64,000 bases of DNA from Chroococcopsis sp964623815 (GTDB lineage Bacteria > Cyanobacteriota > Cyanobacteriia > Cyanobacteriales > Microcystaceae), in NCBI GenBank assembly GCA_964623815.1, contig CAZUVR010000004.1, positions 1-64,000 of the forward strand, in the 5' to 3' direction. Position 1 is the stretch's first letter; the number at the start of each line of letters is the position of its first letter. The translations under genes were made by a program, and so were the position numbers. Below are positions 43,107 to 52,055 of the stretch, in pieces. Below the pieces are notes generated by a model that worked only from the letters and a program-made list of their open reading frames with translations, searched no databases and was not told where the DNA came from.

Positions 43107-45011
43107 TTAGGAAGCGGCAACTCTTTCGGCTAACTCTAACCATCTTTCGGTTAAGTTTTCTATCTCTTGAGTTAGATGTGCTAGTTTTTCCGTCTTATCC
43201 TGCAGTTCCTGAAAGTCGCTCGGCGGCCTATCGTATAACTCTTTTTCTAAAGCGGTCTTCTCTTCTTCTAACTCTAAAATAGTTCCCTCTAAGGTTTCAT
43301 ACTCTTTCTTTTCCTTAAAACTTAATTTGGTCGATTTTGCTTCTGTTTTCGCCGCTGGTTTAGGTGCTGATTTTGGCTTTTCTTTAACCGTCTGAGGCGT
43401 TTCTTCCGATTTTTTAATATCTAAATAAACTGAGTAGTTACCTGGGTAATGGCGTATATAACCATTACCTTCAAAAGAGAAAATCGTGTCTACAGTACGA
43501 TCGAGAAAATAGCGATCGTGTGATACTACTATTACACATCCGTTAAAGTCTTCTAAGTAATCCTCTAACACCGACAGGGTTTGAATATCTAAATCGTTGG
43601 TCGGTTCGTCTAGAATCAAGACGTTAGGTGCCTTCATGAGAATTTGTAGCAGGAATAATCGCCGCTTTTCCCCGCCCGAAAGCTTATGAATCGGTGCGTA
43701 CTGTTGATTAGGGGGGAATAAAAACCTCTCTAACATCTGTGAGGCGGTTATCACTGTACCGTCAACCGTTTTCACCATTTCCGCGATACTTTTGAGATGT
43801 TCTATCACCCTTTGATTTTCATTACGGGTTAGGTCTTCACTATGCTGATCGAAGTAACCTATCTCTATGGTAGAACCGATCTCCACATTACCTGAATCGG
43901 GCTGATTCCTACCCGTAATCATATCCATCAGCGTCGATTTACCCGCTCCGTTACTGCCGATGATGCCGATTCTGTCTTCGGGGTTGAAGATGTAGGTAAA
44001 GTTTTTAATTAAGGTTTTTTCGCCGTAGGATTTAGACACTTTCTCTAACTCGATGACTTTTTTGCCTATCCTTCGCCCGGCGGTAGCTATATCTACTTTA
44101 CCGCCCGCCCCCTTAAATTCTCGCTCCTGCATATCCCGAATCCTATCTATCCGGGCTTTTTGTTTCGTACTGCGAGCTTTCGGGCCGCGTTTCAACCATT
44201 CCAATTCTCGCCGCAATACCCCGGCGTGTTTACGCTGGCTACTCGCTTCCATCGCCTCGGCTGCCGCTTTCTTGTCTAGATAGTAGGCGTAATTACCGCT
44301 GTAGTTAAAGACTTCGCCCCCGTCGATTTCGATGATGCGGTTAGTAACTTGATCGAGAAAATAGCGATCGTGTGTTACCAATAATAAAGCCCCCCGAAAT
44401 CTCTTGAGATAACTTTGTAACCACTCTACCGAGATAGCATCTAAATGGTTCGTCGGCTCGTCCATCAATAACGCATCAGGCTCGCACAGTAGGGCGGTGG
44501 CGATGGCGATTCTTTTTTTATACCCTCCCGATAAGTCTCCTATCCGGGCGTTATAGTCTTTAATTCCCAATTGGCTTAAGACGGTTTTAGCGTTGGTTTC
44601 TAAATCCCACGCCCCCAAACTGTCGATCGCTTTCGTCACTCTAGACAGCTCGCTCATCAATTGTTCCGTATTTTCCAATTCCTGGCTCAGCCGATGAGAC
44701 AATTCTTCATATTCTTGTATGAGAGACATTTGTGCGCCGCTGTCGGCAAATACTTGCTCTAATACCGTTCTGTCTGGATCTAAGTCAGGTTGTTGGGGTA
44801 GATAGATGATTTTCGAGCCAGAATTACGCCAGATTTCGCCGCCGTCTATGGGTTCAGACCCCGCTATCATTTTTAATAGGGTAGATTTGCCCGAGCCGTT
44901 CGTGCCGATGAGTCCGACTTTATCGCCTTCATCGATGCTGAAACTGGCATCCTTGAGAATTTCCTTGATACCGAAATCTTTTTTTACCGATCGCAGTGTA
45001 AATATAGCCAT
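43107..45011 (-). CDS. ABC-F family ATPase (Uup-like)
   Basis: 634 residues with two complete ATPase domains (Walker A GTNGSGKST and GSNGAGKST, signatures LSGGYKKR and LSGGEKRR) and no membrane domain. This is the ABC-F layout, whose members act on ribosomes in translation. The C-terminal coiled-coil tail (LEEEKTALEKELYD onward) after a Lys/Pro-rich linker is typical of Uup, which affects ribosome quality and transposon precise excision. The subfamily call is by architecture. Confidence 0.85.
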   Translation of the reverse strand: MAIFTLRSVKKDFGIKEILKDASFSIDEGDKVGLIGTNGSGKSTLLKMIAGSEPIDGGEIWRNSGSKIIYLPQQPDLDPDRTVLEQVFADSGAQMSLIQEYEELSHRLSQELENTEQLMSELSRVTKAIDSLGAWDLETNAKTVLSQLGIKDYNARIGDLSGGYKKRIAIATALLCEPDALLMDEPTNHLDAISVEWLQSYLKRFRGALLLVTHDRYFLDQVTNRIIEIDGGEVFNYSGNYAYYLDKKAAAEAMEASSQRKHAGVLRRELEWLKRGPKARSTKQKARIDRIRDMQEREFKGAGGKVDIATAGRRIGKKVIELEKVSKSYGEKTLIKNFTYIFNPEDRIGIIGSNGAGKSTLMDMITGRNQPDSGNVEIGSTIEIGYFDQHSEDLTRNENQRVIEHLKSIAEMVKTVDGTVITASQMLERFLFPPNQQYAPIHKLSGGEKRRLFLLQILMKAPNVLILDEPTNDLDIQTLSVLEDYLEDFNGCVIVVSHDRYFLDRTVDTIFSFEGNGYIRHYPGNYSVYLDIKKSEETPQTVKEKPKSAPKPAAKTEAKSTKLSFKEKKEYETLEGTILELEEEKTALEKELYDRPPSDFQELQDKTEKLAHLTQEIENLTERWLELAERVAAS

Positions 45012-45090
45012 GAATTATTAGTTTTGAATAAGCTTTCTTATAGCCCTGTAACGGGTACACTTATTCATTATGCCACTAAGAGCAATTATC

Positions 45091-45600
45091 TCATTCTTTA
45101 ATAATTCCTTTGAAACTCATCCAGAGATCTTGTATTTTTTGTAAAACTATTTCTCCATTTATATTTTCTTCTAATATTCCTAATGAGTTAGATTTATTTT
45201 TGTTGGCGGTGTTTATCTGTGATTTTAAATATTCTTGAGTCTGATTATAAAGCTGTATATACTGTTGTTTCGTTGCTTCTGCTTTTTCGTATTTCCCCTG
45301 TAAGTCCGCCGCCAGTACTTTTTCTAAGTTATATAGGACTACGGTATATTCATATTTCTTTTGTTCTTCTTGATAAAGCATTAAATAATGTTCTTTTTCC
45401 TCTTGCAACTCCTGATATTTTCTTTGCACCTGTTGTAGTAATAATCTGTATCGATTCGCTTTATTCGTTTCCTGTTGCAATTGAGCCTGTAAGGTTATAT
45501 AACGAGTTTTTAATTCATCTAAGGAGATAACGTCTTCCTTCTTAGGTAAGGGAAAGTTAATAATATTATCTTCGTTGCTAGGCACAGAGTCGAAAGTCAT
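45091..45600 (-). CDS. Coiled-coil protein of unknown function
   Basis: 169 residues, almost wholly helical, with a long heptad region rich in Gln, Glu, Lys and Tyr (KYQELQEEKEHYLMLYQEEQ). No membrane segment or known domain. The N-terminal 30 residues are acidic and look unstructured. Family not recognised. Confidence 0.5.
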   Translation of the reverse strand: MTFDSVPSNEDNIINFPLPKKEDVISLDELKTRYITLQAQLQQETNKANRYRLLLQQVQRKYQELQEEKEHYLMLYQEEQKKYEYTVVLYNLEKVLAADLQGKYEKAEATKQQYIQLYNQTQEYLKSQINTANKNKSNSLGILEENINGEIVLQKIQDLWMSFKGIIKE

Positions 45601-45677
45601 CTTCTTATCTCCTGGCGTAATATTTTTTTACATATATCTAACTATTCCCACTAAAATCATCGGTAATTACCCTGAAA

Positions 45678-46121
45678 TCATATCTGACATCTAGTGTTAT
45701 CATTACAGATGGCTTTTTGCTGACGTTGCTGTACGATCGTTTTAAGGCTTGGTCTACCCGTCACGGGTAAACGCCAATCCGCCCAGATGCTATAGAGGAA
45801 ATCAGCGATCGCACCCAAAACTGGTAATTTAGTGATAGCGTAAACCCACCCCATCCCGAGAACTTCGTACACTTGTCGGAACACTTCCAGATTTTGTATT
45901 ATCTCGCCGTCGTCTCTGATGGCGTGAATCCTTCCCATAGCCGTCTCGAAATCTATACCCGCGTTATCTTGGGGATTGTAATCGTCGGCGGCAATATCGA
46001 CGAAATCTATCAGGCCTCTACCCGCGTCCCGTGTTTTTAAGAAATTAACTTCGCGGACGCATAGGGGGCATTCGCCATCGTAAAGTAATTTAATTTTCCA
46101 ATTACTAACTTGTTGGAGCAT
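45678..46121 (-). CDS. DCC-family thiol-disulphide oxidoreductase-like protein (DUF393)
   Basis: 147 residues beginning with the DUF393 signature LLYDGECPLCVREVNFL. The DGECPLC motif gives a CxxC redox pair within the first 25 residues. The rest continues with VDIAADDYNP and a helical C-terminus with one hydrophobic segment (about 100-115). The family is widespread and poorly characterised; a redox role is inferred from the CxxC. It sits just beyond the end of the operon-like minus-strand cluster. Confidence 0.8.
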   Translation of the reverse strand: MLQQVSNWKIKLLYDGECPLCVREVNFLKTRDAGRGLIDFVDIAADDYNPQDNAGIDFETAMGRIHAIRDDGEIIQNLEVFRQVYEVLGMGWVYAITKLPVLGAIADFLYSIWADWRLPVTGRPSLKTIVQQRQQKAICNDNTRCQI

Positions 46122-46227
46122 GGATAATAGTTAGATATAAAGACTTTAAACTATTGTAGCCAAATAATTAATATTTTTGCCAATTTTAAAGATACTGAAA
46201 TAAAATCTTGCTAGTAAAAATTAACAG

Positions 46228-49050
46228 TTATTTATGAGAATTGATGGCTTGATTCAATAAGTTATGGACTTCAGCCAATAAAGTTTGATGATTGTAACTA
46301 CCTTTTTGCAGAATATCTTCTACGTAGCCATTTAGACGCTGACGGTCTGCACTCGTTATATCCTTAGCAGTGATAATGATAACCGGAATAGTCTGCCACT
46401 CGGGGTTACGGCGTAATTGTTCGAGTACCTCAAACCCATCCATAGCGGGCATCATTAAATCTAAAAGGATTAAAGAAGGAGCAGATTGTTGTATTATTTG
46501 TAAGGCACTAATACCGTCTTGCGCTTCTTGAATGTACAGACTATCTTTTTCGAGATGCCGGCGCAATACGGAACGATTAATCGGATCATCATCGACGATG
46601 AGAACATAACCCTGTTCTAACTTAGAGGCAAATATGAACTTGTCGAGAATATTGCTCAAGCTTTCCGGATTAACAGGTTTTACCAGGTATTCAGAAGCCC
46701 CTAAAGCGTAACCTAAATTACTGGTATCGGTAAAACTTAATATGATCACGGGTATGGAAGCTAAATCCGCATCCGCTTTGAGCCAGCTCAAAACGGTCCA
46801 GCCATCTACCGAGGGCATAATCACATCCAGAAGAATAGCGTCGGGATGTTCCGTTCTTGCTAATTCCAGAGTTTCTTCCGGGTCGAGTGTAGAGATAACC
46901 TTAAACCCTTTAGGGGCGAATGATTTTTCAATTAATTTATGAATGCCGGGATCATCATCAACAACTAAAATCTTTCCTTTATCTTCTGAGATTAACGGTG
47001 GAACAGAGATAGATTCTTGTTTATCTTTTACCTTGACCGGTAATCTGATAATAAAGCTCGAACCCTTACCTATTTCGCTTTCTACTGTTATTTCTCCTCC
47101 CATCATCTGGCAGAATCTTTGCGTAATGGTAAGCCCCAAACCCGTACCGCCGTATTTTCTGGTAGTGGAAGCATCCGCTTGGGTGAAAGGCTGAAATAAT
47201 TTTTTCATCTGTTCCTCGGTCATTCCTATACCGCTATCAGTCACCTTCATTTGTAACCACGGTGCCTCTTCTTTTATATATTGATTAACCGATAGCTCAA
47301 TAATCCCTCTGTCCGTAAACTTACTAGCATTACTCAGCAGATTAAACAAACTTTGTCTTACTTTAGTTAAATCTGCATACATAGTGCCTAAATTGTCGGG
47401 GCACTTAACCACTAAAGTATTATTATTTTTTTCCACCAGAGGGGTAATAGTAGCTATCACATCCTTGAGCATGGTGTTAATATCAAACTTTTCCAGATAT
47501 AATTCCATCTTCCCCGCTTCGATTTTGGAAATATCCAAAATATCATTTATCAATCCCAATAGATGCTTACCCGCCATTTTAATTTTCTTAACATCGGAGA
47601 CGAAACAGTCTTCCCCTATATCGCCCGCCTCTTCCTCCAACATTTCGCTATAACCGATAATTGCGTTCAGGGGAGTGCGTAACTCGTGACTCATATTAGC
47701 CAGAAAAGCACTTTTCGATTGATTCGCCGCCTCCGCCTGTTCTTTCGCTTCCCTCAATTGAGAGGTGCGTTCGTTGACCCGGATTTCTAATCGTTCATTA
47801 CTTTTGAGCAATTCTTCTTTTTTTTGCTCTAGATTAGTAAATAGATGTCCTAATTGTTCTGACATGCGGTTAAATGATCGAGCCAGTTTACCGAATTCAT
47901 CTTTTCTTTCAATATTAAGTTTAATATAATCTCCTTCTGTAATTTTATTTGTAGCTTCGGTCAAAATATTAAGGGGCTTAGAAATTTGGTTTTTCATAAT
48001 AAAATATAAAAACCCAACTTCTATTAAAAATGTTAAAACTCCTACCAGTATAAGCCATCCTTGAAATTCTTGCGCTCTCTGTTGTACCAGATAGTCCGGT
48101 GTTACTCTGATTAAATACCAATCTGGATTGGTGAATTTAGCAACAATCAAATATTCATTATTCTTAACATTTTTTAAGGTATTTTTATCAGTCAAAGCTG
48201 AAGATACAACCAAAGTAAATATGTTCTTTAAGTGTTTATTATTGCCATGTAAAATATTGTATTTTTTATTGTTTGCGCCATCTAATTGATTAAAAGGTGA
48301 AGAACCAGTAATTAAATGACCGTAAGAATCAAAAATTATATCTGAAGTACCTTTAAAAACTTGTCGGTCTTTAATGTGAGCGATCAAGTTATCACTAATG
48401 GCATCTATCCTGACAGAATAACCTAAAAATCCAAAAATCTCTTGATTAAGATAAATTGGTGCTATAACATCAATATACCACAATTTACTTTTTTCATTGT
48501 AGTAAGGTGCTGACCAAAATCTCTGGTAACCGCCATAATTATTTATTCCTGTTTTAGGAAAGTTTAAATTTGCGTTAATTAGAGCATTTTTATGGGTATT
48601 TTCCTTTAATAACTTTTCACTGTTAAAATCATTAAATATAAACAACTCTTTATTTTTATTAAGTATAATAAAAATTTTGGTATAGTTTGACTGATCCCAA
48701 AAAAATCTACTTTTAGATAAAAAATATTGTAAAAACGCTTCTTTATCCACACTAGAATCATTGTTATCATATTTTTTCTTCGATTCCAACCAATTAACTA
48801 TATCTTTTCTAAATAGGCTTTGTTCATTTATTAATTTATCAAAAGAATAACTTTCTTTTTGGGATAAAAGCATAACATCGTGATTGAGAAAATTCAAGTA
48901 TCTTCTAGAAAGAACACGGCCCACCCAGAGGTACCATAGAACGTTAGAAATACCTATTACTAATAAACTGATGAATATAATTCTAATCAATGCGCTTTTA
49001 ATTATTGAACTTTCTATCCATCGGCTAATATGGTTATTTTTTAGATTCAT
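46228..49050 (-). CDS. Hybrid sensor histidine kinase with two receiver domains (paralogue 2)
   Basis: 940 residues. An N-terminal membrane helix (about 15-40), a dCache-like extracytoplasmic sensor (about 45-325) and a second membrane helix (about 328-350) lead into HAMP and a coiled coil. HisKA follows with the phospho-acceptor in MSHELRTPLNAI, then HATPase (N-box LLSNASKFTD, GTGLGLTITQ). Two receiver domains end the protein (ILLDVIMPSVDGW and ILLDLMMPAMDGF). There is no output domain, so phosphate would pass on to a separate protein. It is a close paralogue of the kinase immediately upstream. Confidence 0.92.
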   Translation of the reverse strand: MNLKNNHISRWIESSIIKSALIRIIFISLLVIGISNVLWYLWVGRVLSRRYLNFLNHDVMLLSQKESYSFDKLINEQSLFRKDIVNWLESKKKYDNNDSSVDKEAFLQYFLSKSRFFWDQSNYTKIFIILNKNKELFIFNDFNSEKLLKENTHKNALINANLNFPKTGINNYGGYQRFWSAPYYNEKSKLWYIDVIAPIYLNQEIFGFLGYSVRIDAISDNLIAHIKDRQVFKGTSDIIFDSYGHLITGSSPFNQLDGANNKKYNILHGNNKHLKNIFTLVVSSALTDKNTLKNVKNNEYLIVAKFTNPDWYLIRVTPDYLVQQRAQEFQGWLILVGVLTFLIEVGFLYFIMKNQISKPLNILTEATNKITEGDYIKLNIERKDEFGKLARSFNRMSEQLGHLFTNLEQKKEELLKSNERLEIRVNERTSQLREAKEQAEAANQSKSAFLANMSHELRTPLNAIIGYSEMLEEEAGDIGEDCFVSDVKKIKMAGKHLLGLINDILDISKIEAGKMELYLEKFDINTMLKDVIATITPLVEKNNNTLVVKCPDNLGTMYADLTKVRQSLFNLLSNASKFTDRGIIELSVNQYIKEEAPWLQMKVTDSGIGMTEEQMKKLFQPFTQADASTTRKYGGTGLGLTITQRFCQMMGGEITVESEIGKGSSFIIRLPVKVKDKQESISVPPLISEDKGKILVVDDDPGIHKLIEKSFAPKGFKVISTLDPEETLELARTEHPDAILLDVIMPSVDGWTVLSWLKADADLASIPVIILSFTDTSNLGYALGASEYLVKPVNPESLSNILDKFIFASKLEQGYVLIVDDDPINRSVLRRHLEKDSLYIQEAQDGISALQIIQQSAPSLILLDLMMPAMDGFEVLEQLRRNPEWQTIPVIIITAKDITSADRQRLNGYVEDILQKGSYNHQTLLAEVHNLLNQAINSHK

Positions 49051-49106
49051 TTACTTTTTTCTCTCCCCTAATAGTGAACAATCCGAAAAACTTAAATAAT
49101 GCTGGC

Positions 49107-52055
49107 TCAATTGTTTTTGTGGGAATTGATAGCTTGATTCAATAGACTATGAACTTCAGTTAATAAGGTTTGATGGTTATAGCTACCTTTTTGCAGAATA
49201 TCTTCTACGTAGCCATTTAGACGCTGACGGTCTGCGATCGTTATATCTTTAGCCGTAATAACAATAACTGGGATAGTCCGCCACTCGGGATGATGGCGCA
49301 ATCGCTCGAGTACCTCAAAGCCATCCATCCCGGGCATCATTAAATCTAAAATAATTAAAGAGGGAGCCGATTGTTCGATTATTTGTAAGGCGGTGAAACC
49401 GTCTTGTGCTTCTTGAATACATAAGTTACCTTTTTCGAGATGGCGGCGCAATACAGAACGATTAATCGGATCATCATCGACGATAAGAACATAACTTTGC
49501 TCTGACTTAGAACCCAAGATAAACTTATCAAGAATATTTTTTAAACTTTCGGAATTAACCGGTTTTACCAGATATTCAGAAGCGCCCAAGGCATAACCTA
49601 AATTACTGGCATCGGTGAAACTCAACATAATCACCGGTATGGAAGCTAAATCCGGATCTGCTTTAAGGCGGCTTAAAACAGTCCAGCCATCTACTGAGGG
49701 CATAATCACATCAAGGATAATAGCATCGGGCTGTTCTGTCCTCGCTAATTCTATAGTTTTTTCCGGGTCAATCGTAGCGATTACCTTAAACCCTTTATGG
49801 ACGAAGAATTTCTCAATTAATTGATGGATCATAGGATCATCATCAACAACCAAAATCGTCCCTTTCTCCACGAGTATCGATGCTATATCCTGGCTCGATG
49901 AAGATATTAATGGTTGAATGGATGGAGATTCTTTTTTATCTTTTACCGTTATGGGTAATTCGATAATAAAACTTGAACCTTTACTGATTTCACTTTCTAC
50001 CTTTATTTCTCCCCCCATCATCTGACAGAACCTTTGAGTAATGGTAAGCCCCAAACCAGTACCACCGTATTTTCTAGTTGTGGAAGCATCGGCTTGAGTG
50101 AAAGGCTGAAATAATTTTTTCATCTGTTCTTCCGTCATTCCTATACCGCTATCAGTTACTTTCATTTGTAGCCAAGTTTCTGTATCTTTTAAATATTGAT
50201 TAACCGATAGTTTGATAATTCCTTTATCTGTAAACTTACTAGCATTACTGAGAAGATTGAATAAACTTTGTCGTACTTTGGTTAAATCTGCATACATCAC
50301 GCCTAAATTTTCAGGGCACTTTACCACTAAAGTATTATTATTTTTTTCCACTAAAGGCGTTATGGTAGCTATTACATCTTTGAGCATGGTATTAATATCA
50401 AATTTTTCCAGATATAATTCCATCCTACCTGCTTCGATTTTGGAAATATCTAAAACGTCATTTATCAACCCTAATAGATGCTTGCCAGCCATTTTAATCT
50501 TATTAAGGTCAGATACGAAGCTGTCTTCTCCTATCTCTTCGGCTTCTTCTGCCAACATTTCGCTATAACCGATGATAGCGTTGAGGGGAGTTCGTAGCTC
50601 GTGGCTCATATTAGCCAGAAAAGCACTTTTTGATTGATTTGCGGCTTCTGCTTGTTCTTTCGCTTCTGTTAATTGGGCCGTGCGTTCATTTACCCGTATC
50701 TCTAATTGTTCATTACTCTTAACTAATTCCTGTTTACTTTGCTCTAAATTAGTAAACAGTTCCTGTAAGCGTTCGGACATTCGATTGAAAGACTTGCCCA
50801 GTAAACCTAGTTCATCTTGCCTCTTGACGTTTAATTGAACCGCCATATCTCCTTTAGTAATTACCTGAGTTGCCTTCATCAACTGAGCTAGAGGTTCAGA
50901 AATTTGATGCTTGAGAATATAAAAGATGATAAATATTTCTATCAGCAGGGATAAAAGCCCTAAAATAATTATTAAACCAGCGATTCTAAAAGCAAGGTCT
51001 TCGACGAATGATTTAGGAAGAACCGTAACAAAATACCAATCAGGTCCTTTAATTTTAGTGACGGCTAAATATTCTTGATTTTGCTTATTGTCAATAATTA
51101 CATCTTTTGAATTCGCATTAGTGACTAGATCATAAATTTTTTTAAGCTCTGAATTTTTCGTGTCTGAAATTTTAAATAGTCCATTACTTTTTTCAATTTC
51201 TTTAAGATATTTGGGATGGGCTATTAAGCGACCATCCTGACGAAAAATCATATTATACGTGCCTTCTAAAGTTTCATTGACTGTTCTTTCTCGTAGTTGG
51301 TTGATCAATATATCATGTCCTAAACTACCGATATGCTTACCATTAATATCAAGGGGAGTCATACAAGAAGCCATCCAAGCTTTAGCTACCTGATCGTAAT
51401 AAATGCCTGTCCAAACGGTTTTTCTCTCGGGATTTCTGGCGGTGGTAGTAATTTGAAATGATTCATCGTCCGTGACCCTAAATTTAGGGGATGAGGGAGC
51501 GTTTTGCGCCCAGGTATATTGAGGCATATAGATAACGATGCCATTTTCGGGAATTTGAATATAAGTATTGACGAAGTTATCCCTCCAGGCATTGCCATAA
51601 TTTTTAACTAGCGTGTAGAAGTTAACAACCCGATCTTGCATCTCCATATCAATAACAACGTTCTGACCGAGAAACAGGCCAGGGTCTGTTAAATGGTTAA
51701 ATTCATCCAGACGGTTTCTAATCGTACCGTCTGGCATTCTTTTAAATAAAATATCAAATTCTTTTTTATCTTTTTTCTCATTAAATGGTTGAGAAAATGT
51801 TTTAACTAAAGCGTCTTTTAAAACCTTTTGGTTTCTTTCAGCTAATTTAAAAGCTCCGCTTTCTCTTTCTCCTCTCAATAAGGTATATTTAGCCGTTTGA
51901 TTCAAAAAAACATTAGTGAACTGATTAATTAACCAGAAATAGCCGATCGCCGTAGACACCACAATAACGCCCGTACAGCCTACTGCCGTCCTCAGCAGAA
52001 CGGAACGGGTTAAGGAGGTGGTTTTAGTTGATTTTGCCAGACTCGAATTATCCAT
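49107..52055 (-). CDS. Hybrid sensor histidine kinase with two receiver domains (paralogue 1)
   Basis: 982 residues from the ATG at 52055, chosen because it overlaps the end of the NRPS-like gene by eight bases; the frame is open 22 codons further. The layout equals that of the next kinase: membrane helix, dCache-type sensor (about 45-340), membrane helix, HAMP, HisKA (MSHELRTPLNAI), HATPase, REC, REC. The cytoplasmic halves of the two kinases are nearly the same, but their sensor halves differ greatly. That points to duplication followed by sensor divergence. Confidence 0.92.
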   Translation of the reverse strand: MDNSSLAKSTKTTSLTRSVLLRTAVGCTGVIVVSTAIGYFWLINQFTNVFLNQTAKYTLLRGERESGAFKLAERNQKVLKDALVKTFSQPFNEKKDKKEFDILFKRMPDGTIRNRLDEFNHLTDPGLFLGQNVVIDMEMQDRVVNFYTLVKNYGNAWRDNFVNTYIQIPENGIVIYMPQYTWAQNAPSSPKFRVTDDESFQITTTARNPERKTVWTGIYYDQVAKAWMASCMTPLDINGKHIGSLGHDILINQLRERTVNETLEGTYNMIFRQDGRLIAHPKYLKEIEKSNGLFKISDTKNSELKKIYDLVTNANSKDVIIDNKQNQEYLAVTKIKGPDWYFVTVLPKSFVEDLAFRIAGLIIILGLLSLLIEIFIIFYILKHQISEPLAQLMKATQVITKGDMAVQLNVKRQDELGLLGKSFNRMSERLQELFTNLEQSKQELVKSNEQLEIRVNERTAQLTEAKEQAEAANQSKSAFLANMSHELRTPLNAIIGYSEMLAEEAEEIGEDSFVSDLNKIKMAGKHLLGLINDVLDISKIEAGRMELYLEKFDINTMLKDVIATITPLVEKNNNTLVVKCPENLGVMYADLTKVRQSLFNLLSNASKFTDKGIIKLSVNQYLKDTETWLQMKVTDSGIGMTEEQMKKLFQPFTQADASTTRKYGGTGLGLTITQRFCQMMGGEIKVESEISKGSSFIIELPITVKDKKESPSIQPLISSSSQDIASILVEKGTILVVDDDPMIHQLIEKFFVHKGFKVIATIDPEKTIELARTEQPDAIILDVIMPSVDGWTVLSRLKADPDLASIPVIMLSFTDASNLGYALGASEYLVKPVNSESLKNILDKFILGSKSEQSYVLIVDDDPINRSVLRRHLEKGNLCIQEAQDGFTALQIIEQSAPSLIILDLMMPGMDGFEVLERLRHHPEWRTIPVIVITAKDITIADRQRLNGYVEDILQKGSYNHQTLLTEVHSLLNQAINSHKNN

